From Maratus speciosus (taxonomy: Eukaryota; Arthropoda; Arachnida; Araneae; Salticidae), in assembly GCA_963932465.1 (NCBI GenBank), contig CAWVRF010001077.1:248001-312000 (forward strand): a stretch of 64,000 nucleotides of DNA, read 5' to 3'. Positions 1-12,398 of the stretch are shown one piece after another (positions within the stretch are counted from its first letter, which is position 1; each line of letters starts with the position of its first letter). The notes under the pieces were generated by a model. That model had not been told where the DNA came from. It was given only the letters and a program-made list of their open reading frames with translations, and made no database searches. The position numbers and the translations under genes were made by a program.

Positions 1-698
1 TTTATAGATCTTTAAAAGTTGTTTTTTATTTGGTATTTAACATATCTGATTTGCGAATATATTTAAAATAGAATGATTTTTAAAAAACTCTTTCTGTTTG
101 TTATTTAAAAGCATTCTACATAATTTTTCGGGGATAACTTCATGTTTTTTATTCCATTCGAGCATGTATTAATTCGAGTTCCTTCTAACAAATGCATTAT
201 TTTATTATTGTATTTTTTTTTCAAATAAAAAATAATAACCCTTTTGTTTTCTTAGAAGAAATATTTGATCAAGAACTGTATGTTTAAATTTGTATAGATT
301 GTTAAAAAAATATTTTCCTTGATTTAGTATTTAACAAATCTAATTTACAAAAATATTTAAAGTAGAATAACTTAGAATAATTCTTAATAATTTTGAAAAA
401 TATTTTAGAAGTTTCTTGCTAATAATTTCATATTTTTCGGTGATACACTTTATGTTTTTTCATTTCACTCTTGCATATATTATTTAGTGTTTCTTCTAAC
501 AAATATATTATTCTTTTAAATGTATTTTTTAATGATTATTTTTTTAATAAAAGTTTTTATGTATTTTTCGTTTTTATAGCAGAAATATTTTAATAAGATC
601 TATATTTATTTTAATATTTATGGATTGATGAAAGATCCTGGTTATGCACAAATCTACTTTCAAAGAATTTCTCGCTGATAATTTCATGTGCGTTCTCT

Positions 699-732
<34 letters not shown>

Positions 733-1621
733 ATTATTTAAAAGTATTCTAGTGATTTCGGTGATACCCTTCGTGTTTTTTAATTTCACTAGTGCATATA
801 TTATTTAGAGTTTTCTGTAACAAATATATTATTTTCTTTAAATATATATTTTAAGTATTATTTTTAAGTATAAATTATAACGTATTTTTCGCTTTCATAG
901 AAGAAAAATTTGAATAAGATCTATAAGTTTTCAATTTTTATGGATTGTTAAAAGCTACTGGTATTATAAAAATCTACTTTGAAGTGAAAAATAAGGAGAT
1001 AGAATTTTTTTGACTAAATATTTCTCGCTGATAATTTCATGTGTTTTCTTTCTTTTTTCCTATCTTTATTTCTTTTTTTTTTCTTTATTTTTTTTTTTTT
1101 TTTTTTACAATTCACTCGTGCATATATTATTTAGAGTTTCTTCAAACAAATATATTAATTTCTTTAAATGTAATTTTAATTATTATTTTTAAGTATATAT
1201 TTTAACGTTTCATAGAAGAAAGATTTGAATAAGATCTATCTGTTTTAAATTCTTATGGATTGTTAAAGCCTCCTGCTATTACACAAATCTGCTTTGAAGT
1301 AAAAAATAAGGCGATAGATTTTTTTTTTAAGTATTTCTTGCTGATACTTCCGTGTGCTTTCTCTCTCTCTCTCTTTTATTTTGTATTTATTTATTTATTT
1401 TTTGGTTACTTAAAAGTATTCTAGACAATTCTCGATGATTCACTTCATAATTTTTTTACAGTTCACCCGTGCATATATTATTTAGAGTTTCCTCTAACAA
1501 ATATATTAATTTCTTTAAATATATTTTTAATTTTTGTGGATTCTTAAAAGCTTCTGGTATTACACAAATCTACTTGGGAGCGAAAAAAAGGAGTATTTCT
1601 CGTTGATAATTTCATGTGCTA

Positions 1622-1656
<35 letters not shown>

Positions 1657-4600
1657 TTTTTTTTTTTTGTTACTTTAAAGCATTCTAGACAATTTTTGGT
1701 GATGCACTTCATGTTTTTTTCATTTCATTCGTGCATGAATTATTTAGTTTTCTCTAACAAACATATTATTTTTTTAATGTATCTTTTAATTATTATTTTT
1801 TAAATAAAATTTTTAATTAATTTTAGTTTTCATAGAAGAAAGATTTGAATAAAATCTGCATGTTTTTTTTTTATTTTTATGGATCTTTAAAAGTTTTTTT
1901 TTTTTAAAGGTTGGTATTTAACAAATCTGCTTTTCGAAGATATCCAAAATAGAATAATTCGTAAGACTTTTGAAAATAGCGAATTTTGACAATCGTTATA
2001 GATGTTTCTTGCTGATAATTTAATATGCTTTCTTTCTCCCTCCCTCTCTCTCTTTTTTTTATTGTGTGTATCTGTGTGTGCTATTTTAAAGAATTCTACA
2101 TAATTTTTTTTGGTGATAATTTCAGTCATTTTTTACATTCCAGCTTATATTATTTCGAGTTTCTTCTAACAAATGCATCATTTTTACTTTCTTCTATCTT
2201 CAATAGAAGAAAGTATTGTAGTCGAAAACTTTTTCGACTTCCCGTTTTCGACGGATTTACACGTTTTAGGGGTCAGAGATCTCCAAAAACATGTTTATAG
2301 AAAATGTCCGTCTGTCCGTCTGTCTGTCGCCATTGTACCATCAAAAAGTGCATGAAGTTATGCATAGAATTAAACCAAATTTTTATTTTAAGTTTTTGGC
2401 TATGGCAAGCAGATCCTCCCTGAATTTTGAAAAAATTCGCCGGTAGGGGGCACTGTAATAGCGATTTTTGTGCGATTTTGAATATTGTACCATCCAAAAG
2501 TGGTTTTTTGTTTTTTAAAAACATTTTAGACAATTTTGTAAATAACTTCATGTTTTTTATTTGTATTCGTGCTTATATTATTTAGACATTCCTCTAAAAA
2601 ACGTATTGTTATTCTTAAATGTATTTTTCAATAATTTTTTAAGTATAACTTTACTATATTTTTCATTTTCATAGAAGAAAGATTTGAATAGCATCTCTAT
2701 TTTTTACTTTTTTTTTTCTGCTTGTTAAAAGTTTTTTTTTTTTGTGTGTGTGTGTGTGTGTGTAATTTAACAAATCTACTTTGCGAAGATATTTAAAATA
2801 GAATAATTCTTAAGACTTTTGAAAATTTTTATGCAAGTTTCTTTCTGATTATTTCATGTGTTTTCTCTTCTTCGGATATTTAAAAGCATTTTATAAAATA
2901 TTTCGGTTATAATTTCATGTTTTTTGTTGCCCTCATGCTTATATTATTTCGAGTTCCTTATTACAAATACGTTGGTTTTTACTGTATGCTTTATTTATTT
3001 TTTTAATATAAATTGTAATATCATTTTTGCTGTCATAGAAGAAAATTTTGAATAAGAACGGTATGTGTAAGCTATTTGGGTTGTTATAAGTTATTCTCCT
3101 CGATTTAGTATTTAACAAATCTAATTTTCAAAATTATTTAAAATAGAACAATATAGGATAATCCTTAAGACTTTTAAAATTTATTTCAGAAGTTTCTTGC
3201 TAATAGTTTCATACACATTCCACTTTTTTCGTGTTATTTAACAGCATATTAGACAATTTTGGAAATAATATCATGTTTTTTAATTGAATTCGTGCTTATG
3301 TTATTTATAGATGCCTCTAACAAATAAATTGTTGTTATTAAATGTATTTTTTAATCTTTTTCTAAATTTAAATTTAAATGTATTTTTCGTTTTTATAGAA
3401 GAAAGATTTGAAAAAGAGATATATGATTTTAATTTTTATGGATTGTTAAAAGTTATTTTAAAAAATCTACTTTTCAAAATATTTAAAATAGAGTAATTCT
3501 TAAAACTTTAAAAAATTGTTATACAAGTTTTTTCCTAATAATTTCATGTGTTTTCTCCTTTTTTGTTAATTAAAAGCATTCTACGTAATTTTTCGGCGAT
3601 AACTTCATGATTTTTAATGCATTCGTGCTTATATTATTTAAATATAAATTAAAATATCTTATCTGTTTTCATATAAGAAAGGTTTGAATATGAACTGTAT
3701 GTTTAAATTTCAAAGGATTGTTAAAGTTATTTTTTTTATTTAGTATTTAACAAATCTAATTTGCTAAAATATTTAAAATTGAAAAATGTCGATTATTTCT
3801 TAAGAATTTTAAAAATTATTTTAGAAATTTCTTGCTAATAGTTTCAGAACACTTCTACTTTTTTTTTTTTTATTTTTTTTTTTTATTTTTTTTTATTTTT
3901 TTTTTTTTTTTAAGCATTTTAGACAATTTTGGAAATAACTTCATATTTTTTATTTGCATTCGTGCTTATATTATTTAGACATTCCTCTAACTAACGTATT
4001 GTTGTTTTTAAATGTATTTTTCAATAGTTTTTTAAATACGTATAACTTTTAATGTATTTTGTTTTCATAGAAGATAGATTTGAATAACATCTGTATGTTT
4101 TTAATTTTTATGGATTGTTAAAAGGGGGTGTTTTTTTTTTGTATAATTTAACAAATGTACTTTGAGAAGATATTTAAAATAGAATAATTCTTAAGACTTT
4201 TGTAAATTTTTATGCAAGTTTCTTTCTGACAATTTCATGTGCTTTCTCTCCTTTTGATATTTAAAAGCATTTTATAAAAATTTTCTGTTATAATTTCATG
4301 TTTTTCATTGTACTCATGTTTATATTATTTCGAGTTCCTTCTAACAAATACGTTGGTTTTTACTGTATACTTTAATTATTTTTTTAATATAAGTTGTAAT
4401 ATCATTTCTGCTTTCATAGAAGGGAATTTTGAATAAGAATGGTATGTTTAAGCTATTTGGGTTGTTATAAGTTATTCTCCTCGATTTAGTATTTAACAAA
4501 TCTAATTTTCAAAATTATTTAATATAGAATAATACAGAATAATCCTTAAGACTTTTAAAATTTATTTCAGAAGTTTCTTGATAATAGTTTCATACATATT

Positions 4601-5244
4601 CCACTTTTTTCGTGTTATTTAACAGCATATTATATTAGACAATTTTGGAAATAATATCATGTTTTTTAATTGCATTCGTGCTTATGTTATTTATAGATTC
4701 CTCTAACAAATGTATTATTGTTATTAAACGTATTTTTTAATCTTTTTCTAAATATAAATTTAAATGTATTTTTCGTTTTCATAGAAGAAAGATTTGAAAA
4801 AGATATATATAGATTTTAATTTTTATGGATTGTTATAAGTTATTTTACAAAATCTACTTTTCGAAGATATTTAAAATAGAGTAATTATTAAAACTTTTAA
4901 AAATTGTTATAGAAGTTTCTTGCTGATAATTTCATGTGTTTTCTCCTTTTTTGTTAATTAAAAGCATTCTACGTTATTTTTCGGCGATAACTTCATGCTT
5001 TTTAATGCTTTCGAGCTTATATTATTTAAATATAAATTAAAATACCTTATCTGTTTTCATATAAGAAAGATTTGAATAAGAACTGTATGTTTAAATTTCA
5101 ATGAATTGTCAAAATTATTTTTCTTGAATTGGTATTTAACAAATCTAATTTGCCAAAATATTTAATATTGAATAATATCGAAAATTTCTTAAGATTTTTA
5201 AAAATTGTTTTTGAAGTTTCTTGCTAATAGTTTCATAACACTTC

Positions 5245-5283
<39 letters not shown>

Positions 5284-5690
5284 CATTTTAGACAATTTTG
5301 TAAATAACTTCATGTTTTTTATTTGCTTTCGTGCTTATACTATTTAGACATCCCTCTAACAAACGTATTGTTATTTTTAAATAAATTTTTCAATTATTTT
5401 TTAAATATAACTTTTAATATATTTTTCATTACATAGATGAAAGATTTGAATAACATCTCTATGTTTTTTTATTTTTATGGATTGTTTAAACTTTTTTTTG
5501 TGTAATTTAACAAATCTACTTTGCAATGATTTTTAAAATAGAATAATTTTTAAGACTTTTGAAATTTTTTATGCAAGTTTCTTGCTGATCATTTCATGTG
5601 CTTTCTCTTCTTTTGATATTTAAAAGCATTTTTAAAAATTTTCGGTTATAATTTTAAGTTTTTTGTTTCCACTCCTGCTTATTGGTGATT
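1..5690. repeat. Divergent satellite array, ~330-bp monomer with ~1.38-kb higher-order unit
   Basis: A non-coding tandem array that starts before the window. Landmarks recur in order in each monomer: TATTTAACAAATCTA, AATAATTCTTAAGACTTTT, GTTTCTTGCTGATAATTTCA, a variable pyrimidine tract, a TTCATGTTTTTTA box, CTTCTAACAAATA, and CATAGAAGAAAGATTTGAA. The CTTCTAACAAAT box is seen near 183, 493, 815, 1140, 1490, 1750, 2162, 2580, 3312, 3982, 4332, 4694 and 5352. From about 2500 a four-monomer block repeats: the box TTTTAGACAATTTTG lies at 2524, 3917 and 5286. The pyrimidine tract at a fixed place in each unit has expanded separately into (CT)n or T runs, for example 1621-1668, 702-731 and 5250-5279. 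Short ORFs here are low complexity and not genes. Confidence 0.85.
2189..2490 (-). mobile_element. Fragment of Helentron-like interspersed element (reverse)
   Basis: Inside the satellite lies a reversed end of the repeat seen complete at 35644-36674 and 38503-39551. It begins with the hairpin ACTTTCTTC...GAAGAAAGT. It then carries the complement of the ACGTGTAAATCCGTCGAAAA end segment and a (GTCT)n tract near 2310-2328, and fades into a GTAGGGGGCACTG segment. It is truncated, and its inner part differs from the other two copies. Confidence 0.6.
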
Positions 5691-5756
5691 ATCCTGCTCA
5701 TTAATATTTATTGGTGAAAATCAACCATTTGGGACGAAGAATTCTCATCTCTTTGT

Positions 5757-5980
5757 TTAATACGTTCACTGCCGCAAAAAGTAAGAATTTTCAAATTTCT
5801 TTTTGAAAGTCGTTTGCTACCACAAATTCTGAAAGGTAAATTTCGCTTTACTAATACAGCGAAATTTCTGCCAATAAATAAGGCTTTTTTTATTTTAAAA
5901 TAATAGTGAGACAGTTATAAATTAAAGCCACGAATATTAAAGCTACGAATATACTCGTAGCGTGGCAGTCAACGTGTTAA
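5757..5980. mobile_element. TTAA-flanked MITE (ACGTTSACTGCC family)
   Basis: A 224-bp insertion in the satellite, bounded by TTAA on both sides. Its terminal inverted repeats are TTAATACGTTCACTGCCGC and the complement of GTGGCAGTCAACGTGTTAA. The TTAA duplication is typical of piggyBac-type elements. A near-perfect palindrome, CTACGAATATACTCGTAG (5943-5960), sits 16 bp inside the right end. There is no coding capacity. The element at 24842-25874 has related termini. Confidence 0.85.
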
Positions 5981-6420
5981 GAAACCTACTTTGCGAAAAT
6001 ATTTTAAAAAGAATAATTCTTAAGACTTTTGAAAATTAATTTAGAAGTTTCTCTCTGATAATTTCATGCGCTTTCCTTGTTGTTGTTGTTGTAGCTGTTC
6101 TTTTAAAGCATTCTAGATAGTTTTTCGGTGATAACGTTACGTTTATTAATTACATTCGAGATTATATTATTTTGAGTGTCACATACGAAATATATATATA
6201 TTTTGATGTACTTTTACATTTTTATTTATTTATTTGTTTTTAATGGAAGTAAAAAATCAAATAAGATATGCATAATTGTATTTTTTATGCATTGTTAAAT
6301 GTCATTTTCCTTGATTTGGTATTTAACAAATGTACTTTAAAGAAAATAGAAAGTAGGAAATAGAATAATTCTAATGACTTTTTAAAAAGTATTTTAGAGG
6401 TTTCTGGGTGTTGATTTCAT
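5981..6420. repeat. Continuation of the satellite, degenerate last monomer(s)
   Basis: Satellite landmarks resume directly after the TTAA element (ACCTACTTTGCGAAAATATTT, GAATAATTCTTAAGAC, CATTCTAGATAG). They decay to the last recognisable block near 6310-6400. A (TTG)n run lies at about 6078-6092. Confidence 0.7.
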
Positions 6421-7120
6421 TTATATATATTTTAACCCTTTATTCATTTAGTAAAATGAATGATATTTTTAAAGGAAAACAGTTTTTTTTTTAAATTTAC
6501 CAGGGAAGAAAGAGAAAATAGTTTAGGGGTTGTTGAAAATATTAAATAAAGGAAATTGTGACGTTTTCTTTCATAATTTCAATTGCATTTGTATTAAATA
6601 AGTGCAGTACTTTGTTATATAAAAATGAATACATAATTTACAAGAGCAATCTTTGAGTATCGCTTTATATATTTAAAAAAATATATTTTTCTTTTTAATT
6701 AAGTGAAAAGCTACTCCACAAATTGTTAATTACAGGATTCGTACTCATCAAGGGAATCAAGGTATTTTAGTACCAGAAATTTCATAAGATACTGATCACT
6801 ATATCTAACGATAGATTTTGCTTTCATTAAACAAGACAAATATTACTTTACGAAGATTCTGGTTAAAAATCCTTGAGGCGACCTTGAATTAACAAATGGT
6901 TTTTCTTCAAAATATGAAAAATTAATTATTTTAGTTAATTAATAGATTTCTAGACTATTTAAAATATATTAAATTGCCTTTATTGATATATTCAACTAGA
7001 TGTATATTTTTTCAGGAATAACATGGTAAATTTTTATGCTTGATTTTCATACGTAGAAGTATAGAACTTTTTTATTATAATAAAATAAAAATGTGCTGTG
7101 AAAATTTTCGAATTTCTTTC
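6421..7120. other. AT-rich spacer, nothing recognised
   Basis: No ORF of note, no inverted repeat and no tandem structure were recognised. The following (TA)n tract (about 7123-7166) leads into the next element. Confidence 0.5.
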
Positions 7121-7121
7121 A

Positions 7122-7122
<1 letters not shown>

Positions 7123-7166
<44 letters not shown>
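7123..7166. repeat. (TA)n microsatellite
   Basis: About 22 TA units, interrupted only at the start. It directly abuts the left end of the CAGGGTG element, which inserts at TA, so the microsatellite may have grown from the target site. Confidence 0.9.
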
Positions 7167-7169
<3 letters not shown>

Positions 7170-7286
7170 GGTGCCCCTGCTAAAATGTTAGAAATTTCGA
7201 GGGGAGGTAGGGTACACCTAGAGGACTCGGAACCACATAGGAATGCTGGGTCCGAAACGCGTTCCTGACCCAGTAACAATATTGAT

Positions 7287-7475
7287 AGTGTTGCCAGTGG
7301 GCTACATTTTTTTTAATTCCGATTTCTTGATTGGCACCACTTTCTTGAAATGGTAAAATTCCCTTTGTTTTCAACTTAATTAATATGTTATTAAACAAGG
7401 GAAATATTACCATTTCAAAATAGTGGTGCAAATCAAGAAATCGGAATTAAAAAAATGTAGTCCACTGGCAACTGT
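7287..7475. mobile_element. Foldback MITE, GTGTTGCCAGTGGGC family, copy 1
   Basis: A nearly palindromic element of about 190 bp. The arms run GTGTTGCCAGTGGGC, TTGATTGGCACCACTTT, CTTGAAATGGTAAAATT, then a short loop and the reverse complement ending CCACTGGCAACTGT. There is no coding capacity. Further copies lie at 7522, 29339, 38162, 44005, 51488 and 54432. Confidence 0.85.
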
Positions 7476-7521
7476 ACCAGAGTCAAAGGTCAGCTTTGTG
7501 TGATCCAGCCTCTTCAACGTC

Positions 7522-7715
7522 CAGTGTTGCCAGTGGCCTAATCTTTTTTTAAATTCAAATTTCTTGATTGGCACCAGTTATTTGAATTAGTAAAATTAGC
7601 CTTATTCAATGACATATTGATTAAGGTGAAATGAAGGGGAAGTTTACCATTTCGGAAAAGTGGTGCCAATCACGAAATCTGAATTTAAAAAAAAAGTATC
7701 CCACTGGCAACACTG
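7522..7715. mobile_element. Foldback MITE, GTGTTGCCAGTGGGC family, copy 2
   Basis: A second foldback in the same host element, 47 bp from copy 1. It has the same arms (CAGTGTTGCCAGTGGCCTA and its complement ending CAACACTG) and a central loop with TATTGATTAAGG. It is about as diverged from copy 1 as the unlinked copies are, so it looks like an independent insertion and not a local duplicate. Confidence 0.85.
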
Positions 7716-7919
7716 TTAATGCCCTTACTGGGTCAGGAAGGCGTTTCCGACCCGGAATTCCTATGTGTTTCCGATTCGTCTAGGTGTTTCCTACCTCCCC
7801 TCGAATTATGTAACATCTTAGCAGGGACACCCTGTATATTTGATTCATTTGTTAAAATTTTATATTATATTACGAGCAAAAATTGTATGTGGGTATGTAA
7901 ATTTTATCTTTAAAACGAC

Positions 7920-9345
7920 TCTAAATATTGTGACTAAATTTTGTATTTTACCATTTCCAGGCATGAGAAGACCATTGGGTTAAATCATGTATCCGAGAAA
8001 TTTCGATTAGTGTGTCGTTACGGGACATAATGGGTCAGGGTCATGCTAATTATATAAAAAAACAGCTCAATCGATTTTGACTAAATTTTATATCCAACTG
8101 TTTTTGGGTACGCGAAAATTATTGGGCTGGGTCACATGTTCGAGAAATTTCGATTAGTGGGTCATTTTTGGGTCACTTCGGGTCAAGCTAATTTTATCCA
8201 AAAAACGGCTCTAACGATTTTGACTAAATTTTGTAATCTACTGTTTTGGATTACGAGAAGACCAATGGGCTAAGCCACGTGTTAGAGAAAATTCAATTAG
8301 TGGGTCATTTTTGAGTCACTGTGGGTCAGGCTAAGTTTATCTAGAAAACGGCTCTAACGATTTTGACGAAAATTTGCTTTCTATCGTTTTCTGGCACCAG
8401 AGTACCATTGGGCTAGGTCGCATGTTCAAGAAAATTCGATTCGTGGGTCATTTTGGGTCACAATGGGTCAGGTGTCAAGCTAATTGAAACTAAAAAAGGC
8501 CTCAAAACATTTTGAAAAATTTTGCAATGTACCGCTTCTGGGCATGAGATGACCGTTGGGCGAAATCTGGAGAAAAGTGTATTAGTGTGTCATTTTGGGT
8601 CACTTTGGGTCAAGTTAATTGTATCTAATGAACGAATCAAACAATTTTGACAACATTTTGTATTATGCTGTTTCTGGGCATGAGAAGACGTGTGGGCTAA
8701 GTCACATGTTCATTAAATTCGATTTGTGGGTCATTTTTGGGTCACTGTGGATCAAGCTAATTGTATCTAAAACACAGGTCAAAACATTTTGACAAAATTT
8801 TGTATTATATCATTTCTGGGCATGAGAAGACATGTGGGCTAAGTCACATGTTCGAGAAAAATCGATTACTGGGTCATTTTGGGGTCACCATGGGTCAAGC
8901 TAATTGTATCTAAAACACGGCTCAAAGCATTTTGACAAAATTTTGTATTATATCGTTTCTGAGCATGAGAAAACCATTGGGCTAAGTCACATGTTCGAGA
9001 ACATTCGATTAATGGGTCATTTTAGGTTCTCTGTGGGTCAAGTTAATTGTATTTAAAAAACGGCACAAACGATTTTGGCAAAAATTTTTATTACACCGTT
9101 TCCCAGCTCGAGAAGACCACTCGGATAGGTCATATGTTCAATAAATTTAGATTAGTGGGTCCCTTTTGGGTTACCGTTGGTCAAGCTAATTTTATTTATA
9201 AAACGACTTTAAGGATTTTGACTAAATTTTGTATTCTATCGTTTTCGGGTTCGAGAAGAGCATTGGTTAGGTCGCATGTTCGAAAAAATTCGCTTAGTGG
9301 GTCATTTTGGGTCACTATGTCCAGGATCATGCCAATTGTATCTAA
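7920..9345. repeat. Minisatellite, ~143-bp unit, about ten copies
   Basis: The recurring order is AACGGCTCTAACGATTTTGAC, AAATTTTGTATT, CGTTTCTGGGCATGAGAAGA, CCATTGGGCTAAGTCACATG, TTCGAGAAAATTCGATTAG, TGGGTCATTTTGGGTCAC and GGGTCAAGCTAATTGTATC. The last box recurs at about 8037, 8171, 8325, 8478, 8608, 8751, 8891, 9036, 9180 and 9330. The mean period is about 143 bp with 130-155 bp spacing. The ORF at 9047-9358 is a read-through of repeat units and not a gene. Confidence 0.85.
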
Positions 9346-9461
9346 ACGGCAAGAATGACACAGTGAAAATAAAATATCGAAATGAACACAAGGCTAATTT
9401 TGACCTAGCTTAGCTCGGTCATTCCTACTAGTGGTTTATTACTACAAAAAGTTTGTCTCTC

Positions 9462-11801
9462 TCTATCTATATATATAAAAGCCGTTCTTTGTGTGTATGT
9501 CCTTTATACAAATCTTCAATTTTTGACCGATTTGCACGAAACTTGCTGTACATACGCTTTAGAACGTGGAAAAGATCACTGTCTACTTTAAAAAAATCAT
9601 CAGACCATTATTTATCCCTTTTTTCTACCAACTTCCATAATTTAACATTACAGAAATATCTCTTTTTACATTTCTAATTAAATATTTTCTTTCCGGTTGC
9701 CACAACCTAAAAAACGGTATAATAATAAAAAAAAAATTGATAACACGTGTACTTTCCTTTTATAAGATAATAAAAATTCAGTCTGAATCGTTATAATTTT
9801 GCATTTCCGAAATTGTTGTCATTCAATCAGAAAATGCACATTATTCATAAATAAAATAAAAACTTTACCTAAACGTGTGTTCAAATGAGTAGTATCTTCA
9901 TTTAAATTGTTTTAAGTTAAAAAATCGATTTAAATACATGCGTTTAAATTTCAAGAACAGAATTTAGGAAAAAAAATCGTTTGGTAGATATGACGTCAAT
10001 ATCTAATATAAACTGACATCACTCTCTAATGATATTTTATTCTGAGGGGGAACTCTTGATCTTCCGAAATTAATCCATATTATTATCATCCATTGAAGCC
10101 ACGCGAAATAAAATGTCAGTAAATGTTAGGTCATTTGCATGTATTTATTGCTTTATTCCGCGTATTGTCATGGAGATCGTAATATTTTGTTACACTCGCT
10201 AAGAAAACAAGCATTCTGATTTTAGAAGCCGAAACATTTCACTACATTACGTCAAAATGACGTTTTTTATCCAGAAACTCGAATTTTGCGAGTCTTAAAT
10301 TAAAACAAGTTGAGGCTTTTCACAAAAGTCAGGCAAAGCATTATTGCAATTTAATATTCCGCAACCGAATCATATGTCAAGTATTCGCTGAAAGCATGAA
10401 TGATGCTATACGTTTTTAAGCAATAGTTCATGCCATAGGTTTAAGTCACATTAGTTAAAGTACGCCAAAAACGTACAGCCTGATTATCGAAAATTAACCC
10501 ATTCGCACTTACGAAGATAAAAATAGTTCAGCATTTTTTTATTTTGTTTATTATTCAATAGCGAAATTAGAAGTTAGCAAAAAAAAACAAAGATTAATAG
10601 GTATTTAATTGAACTACCGAATTTTTCATATTTAAAATAAAACTTTAACATAAGTACTTTGAATAGACTTACAAACTTAATTTAAATATATTTTGAAGGT
10701 AAAATGTTTAATATAATTTTGAATAGTTTAATTTCAAATCTGTTAAATTCGTATTATATTTTTTATAGGTTTTATTTCGTTTGCTGATTTAGTTATGGAA
10801 TATTGCACGAAAAAACTCCCAAATGATGTATTGTATTGATGTCAAATGATACCCAAAATGATGTCATCTTTTGCAATTGGTTTGCGCAAATATTTAAAAA
10901 ATGGTCTTTCTTTAAAAATTACTATAAAACACATAAAAAATTAGTAAAATGAAAATCACTTTTCAAACAAATAGCATTGAATGTACTTTTTGCTTTCCAT
11001 TAGACGTTGAAAAAATCGAATGTGTGATGTTTAGAGGTTAAAAAAATCGCAGTAAAAGCAAAATTTATGAGTTAGGTCATTTCCACCAAAAATATGATGT
11101 CAGCGTTACTCATGGACATGGGGATAATTAATATTGCATTCAGACCAAATGAGTTCTTTTTTCGTAATTTTGGAGTGCAAATTTAAGGAGATCCCAGCTT
11201 CAAAATTAATTTAAAATCGATTAAATTCAGAAAATTGTATCTCATTTTTATGATTTTTAATGATCAGTATTGAAATCAGAACCAATTAAAGCTGAAAATT
11301 GAGATACAATTTTCAAATAAATTTCATTTGAAAGTATGTTTTTCTATTTAGTGTAAGAAATGAAATTATGCGTGTTTAGAAGTTAAGAAAAATCACAATA
11401 AAGCACAATTTATGGGTTAGGTCGTTGATAACATCAGTACGATTTAAAAAATTTACGTTTCTCACTAACATAAATTTTACATTATAATGTATATATATGC
11501 TATACCAACGAGAATTTTATTAAATACTACGCCAATTGGTTGATGTTTTTTCTTCGGCTTATCGGGAAAATAATATATTTTTCTGTTACACCAGCCAAGA
11601 AAACGAGCATTCTGATATTTAAAGCTGAGGGATTTTACTGTGGTTGCGATACAAACGTCGCGAATTCTGATCATTTTTATAATGATTTGTGGACGAAAAT
11701 GCACAAATATCGGTTATTATTGCTGTATTATTTCATTTTAATTTATTATACCCGGAAGGCCCCTCATAATTGACACGGGCAACGCCGGGTAGTTCTGCTA
11801 G
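9462..11801 (+). mobile_element. Non-autonomous Helitron (~2.34 kb)
   Basis: The left end is TCTATCTATATATATAAAA; the exact TC is uncertain within a TCTCTC run at 9456-9467. The right end carries a CCCGG...CGGGCAACGCCGGGT hairpin followed by TTCTGCTAG at 11793-11801. TC start, 3' hairpin and CTAG end with no target duplication are the Helitron signature. No Rep/helicase coding remains. The inside holds two related modules (about 10960-11110 and 11320-11440) that recur outside at about 26960-27080 and 32370-32500. A 75-89-codon overlap of ORFs on both strands near 11477-11773 looks like chance. Confidence 0.8.
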
Positions 11802-11812
11802 TATATAATAAA

Positions 11813-12396
11813 TACAGCGTGATTCTAAATTGTTTTTACAAAATAAGAGGGCTGATAGACGAGCAATAATTACTATAGAACATGGGGTCGCAAACTACTT
11901 CTTGAGTCACAAATACAGGGTTTTTCAGCCTAACTGAAGTCGGCGTGTCGGTACTAATTTTGCAAAAAATAAAAATAATGCAGAAAAATTGTAAAGATAT
12001 GTACCGTGTTTTGCATGAAATGTGATAATATCACAAACAGTTCTGGAAAGACAGGGTGCTCACGTAATCGATGATTCCGTATGAACGGATAATCACAGCC
12101 CAAGATGTGGATCGTGAAATGCATACTGCTGGTGCGTATAATGGAAACTTCTATCACTTGTTTTGGTATTATCATATTTACAACAAAGATGAGCATGTCT
12201 ATTAATGGTTTTATCATAACATTCTTCAGTTTTCTGAATATTATTACCGTCAACCAAAGTTGGATTACTTTAGAACACCCTGTATTTTTGATTAAATGGG
12301 TGGTTAGCGACCCTATGTTTCATGGTAATTATTGCTCGTCTGGATTGGTACTATTACCCCTCTTATTTTGTAAAAACAATTTACAATCATCCTGTA
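11813..12396. mobile_element. TA-flanked IR element, CAGSRTGATT ends
   Basis: The outer arms are CAGCGTGATTCTAAATTG and the complement of CAATTTACAATCATCCTG. Complementarity continues for about 110 bp through AAATAAGAGGG, GACGAGCAATAATTAC and GGGTCGC. TA flanks both ends. A second internal pair, ACAGGGTGCTC near 12051 and GAACACCCTGTA near 12273, suggests a second element or a composite origin. The ORFs on both strands here read through the element. Confidence 0.75.
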
Positions 12397-12398
12397 TA

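Larger units (their letters stand above)
7165..7836. mobile_element. TA-flanked MITE with CAGGGTG ends and ~115-bp TIRs
   Basis: The left arm begins CAGGGTGCCCCTGCTAAAAT and is mirrored by a right arm ending in ATCTTAGCAGGGACACCCTG, with TA on both sides. The arms stay complementary for over 100 bp, through GACCCAGTAA. This is a Tc1/mariner-type non-autonomous element. Two foldback elements (7287-7475 and 7522-7715) occupy its centre. ORFs read across the arms are mirror artefacts of the inverted repeat. Confidence 0.85.

Noticed and set aside
1..5690. Satellite array as a set of poly-T-tailed retro-elements
   Set aside because: T runs lie inside each unit at a fixed place and are not terminal, and units are head to tail without target duplications.
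7034..7913. Similar peptides on opposite strands (LLGQE.VSDP) as a duplicated gene
   Set aside because: They are the two arms of one terminal inverted repeat read outward, not genes.
7920..9358. Regularly spaced ~143-bp repeats as a CRISPR-like array
   Set aside because: Whole units are repeated without unique spacers, in a eukaryotic transposon-rich context. This is a minisatellite.
9047..9358. 103-codon ORF in the minisatellite
   Set aside because: Open only because the repeat unit happens to lack stops in that frame over two units. Repeated peptide words confirm this.
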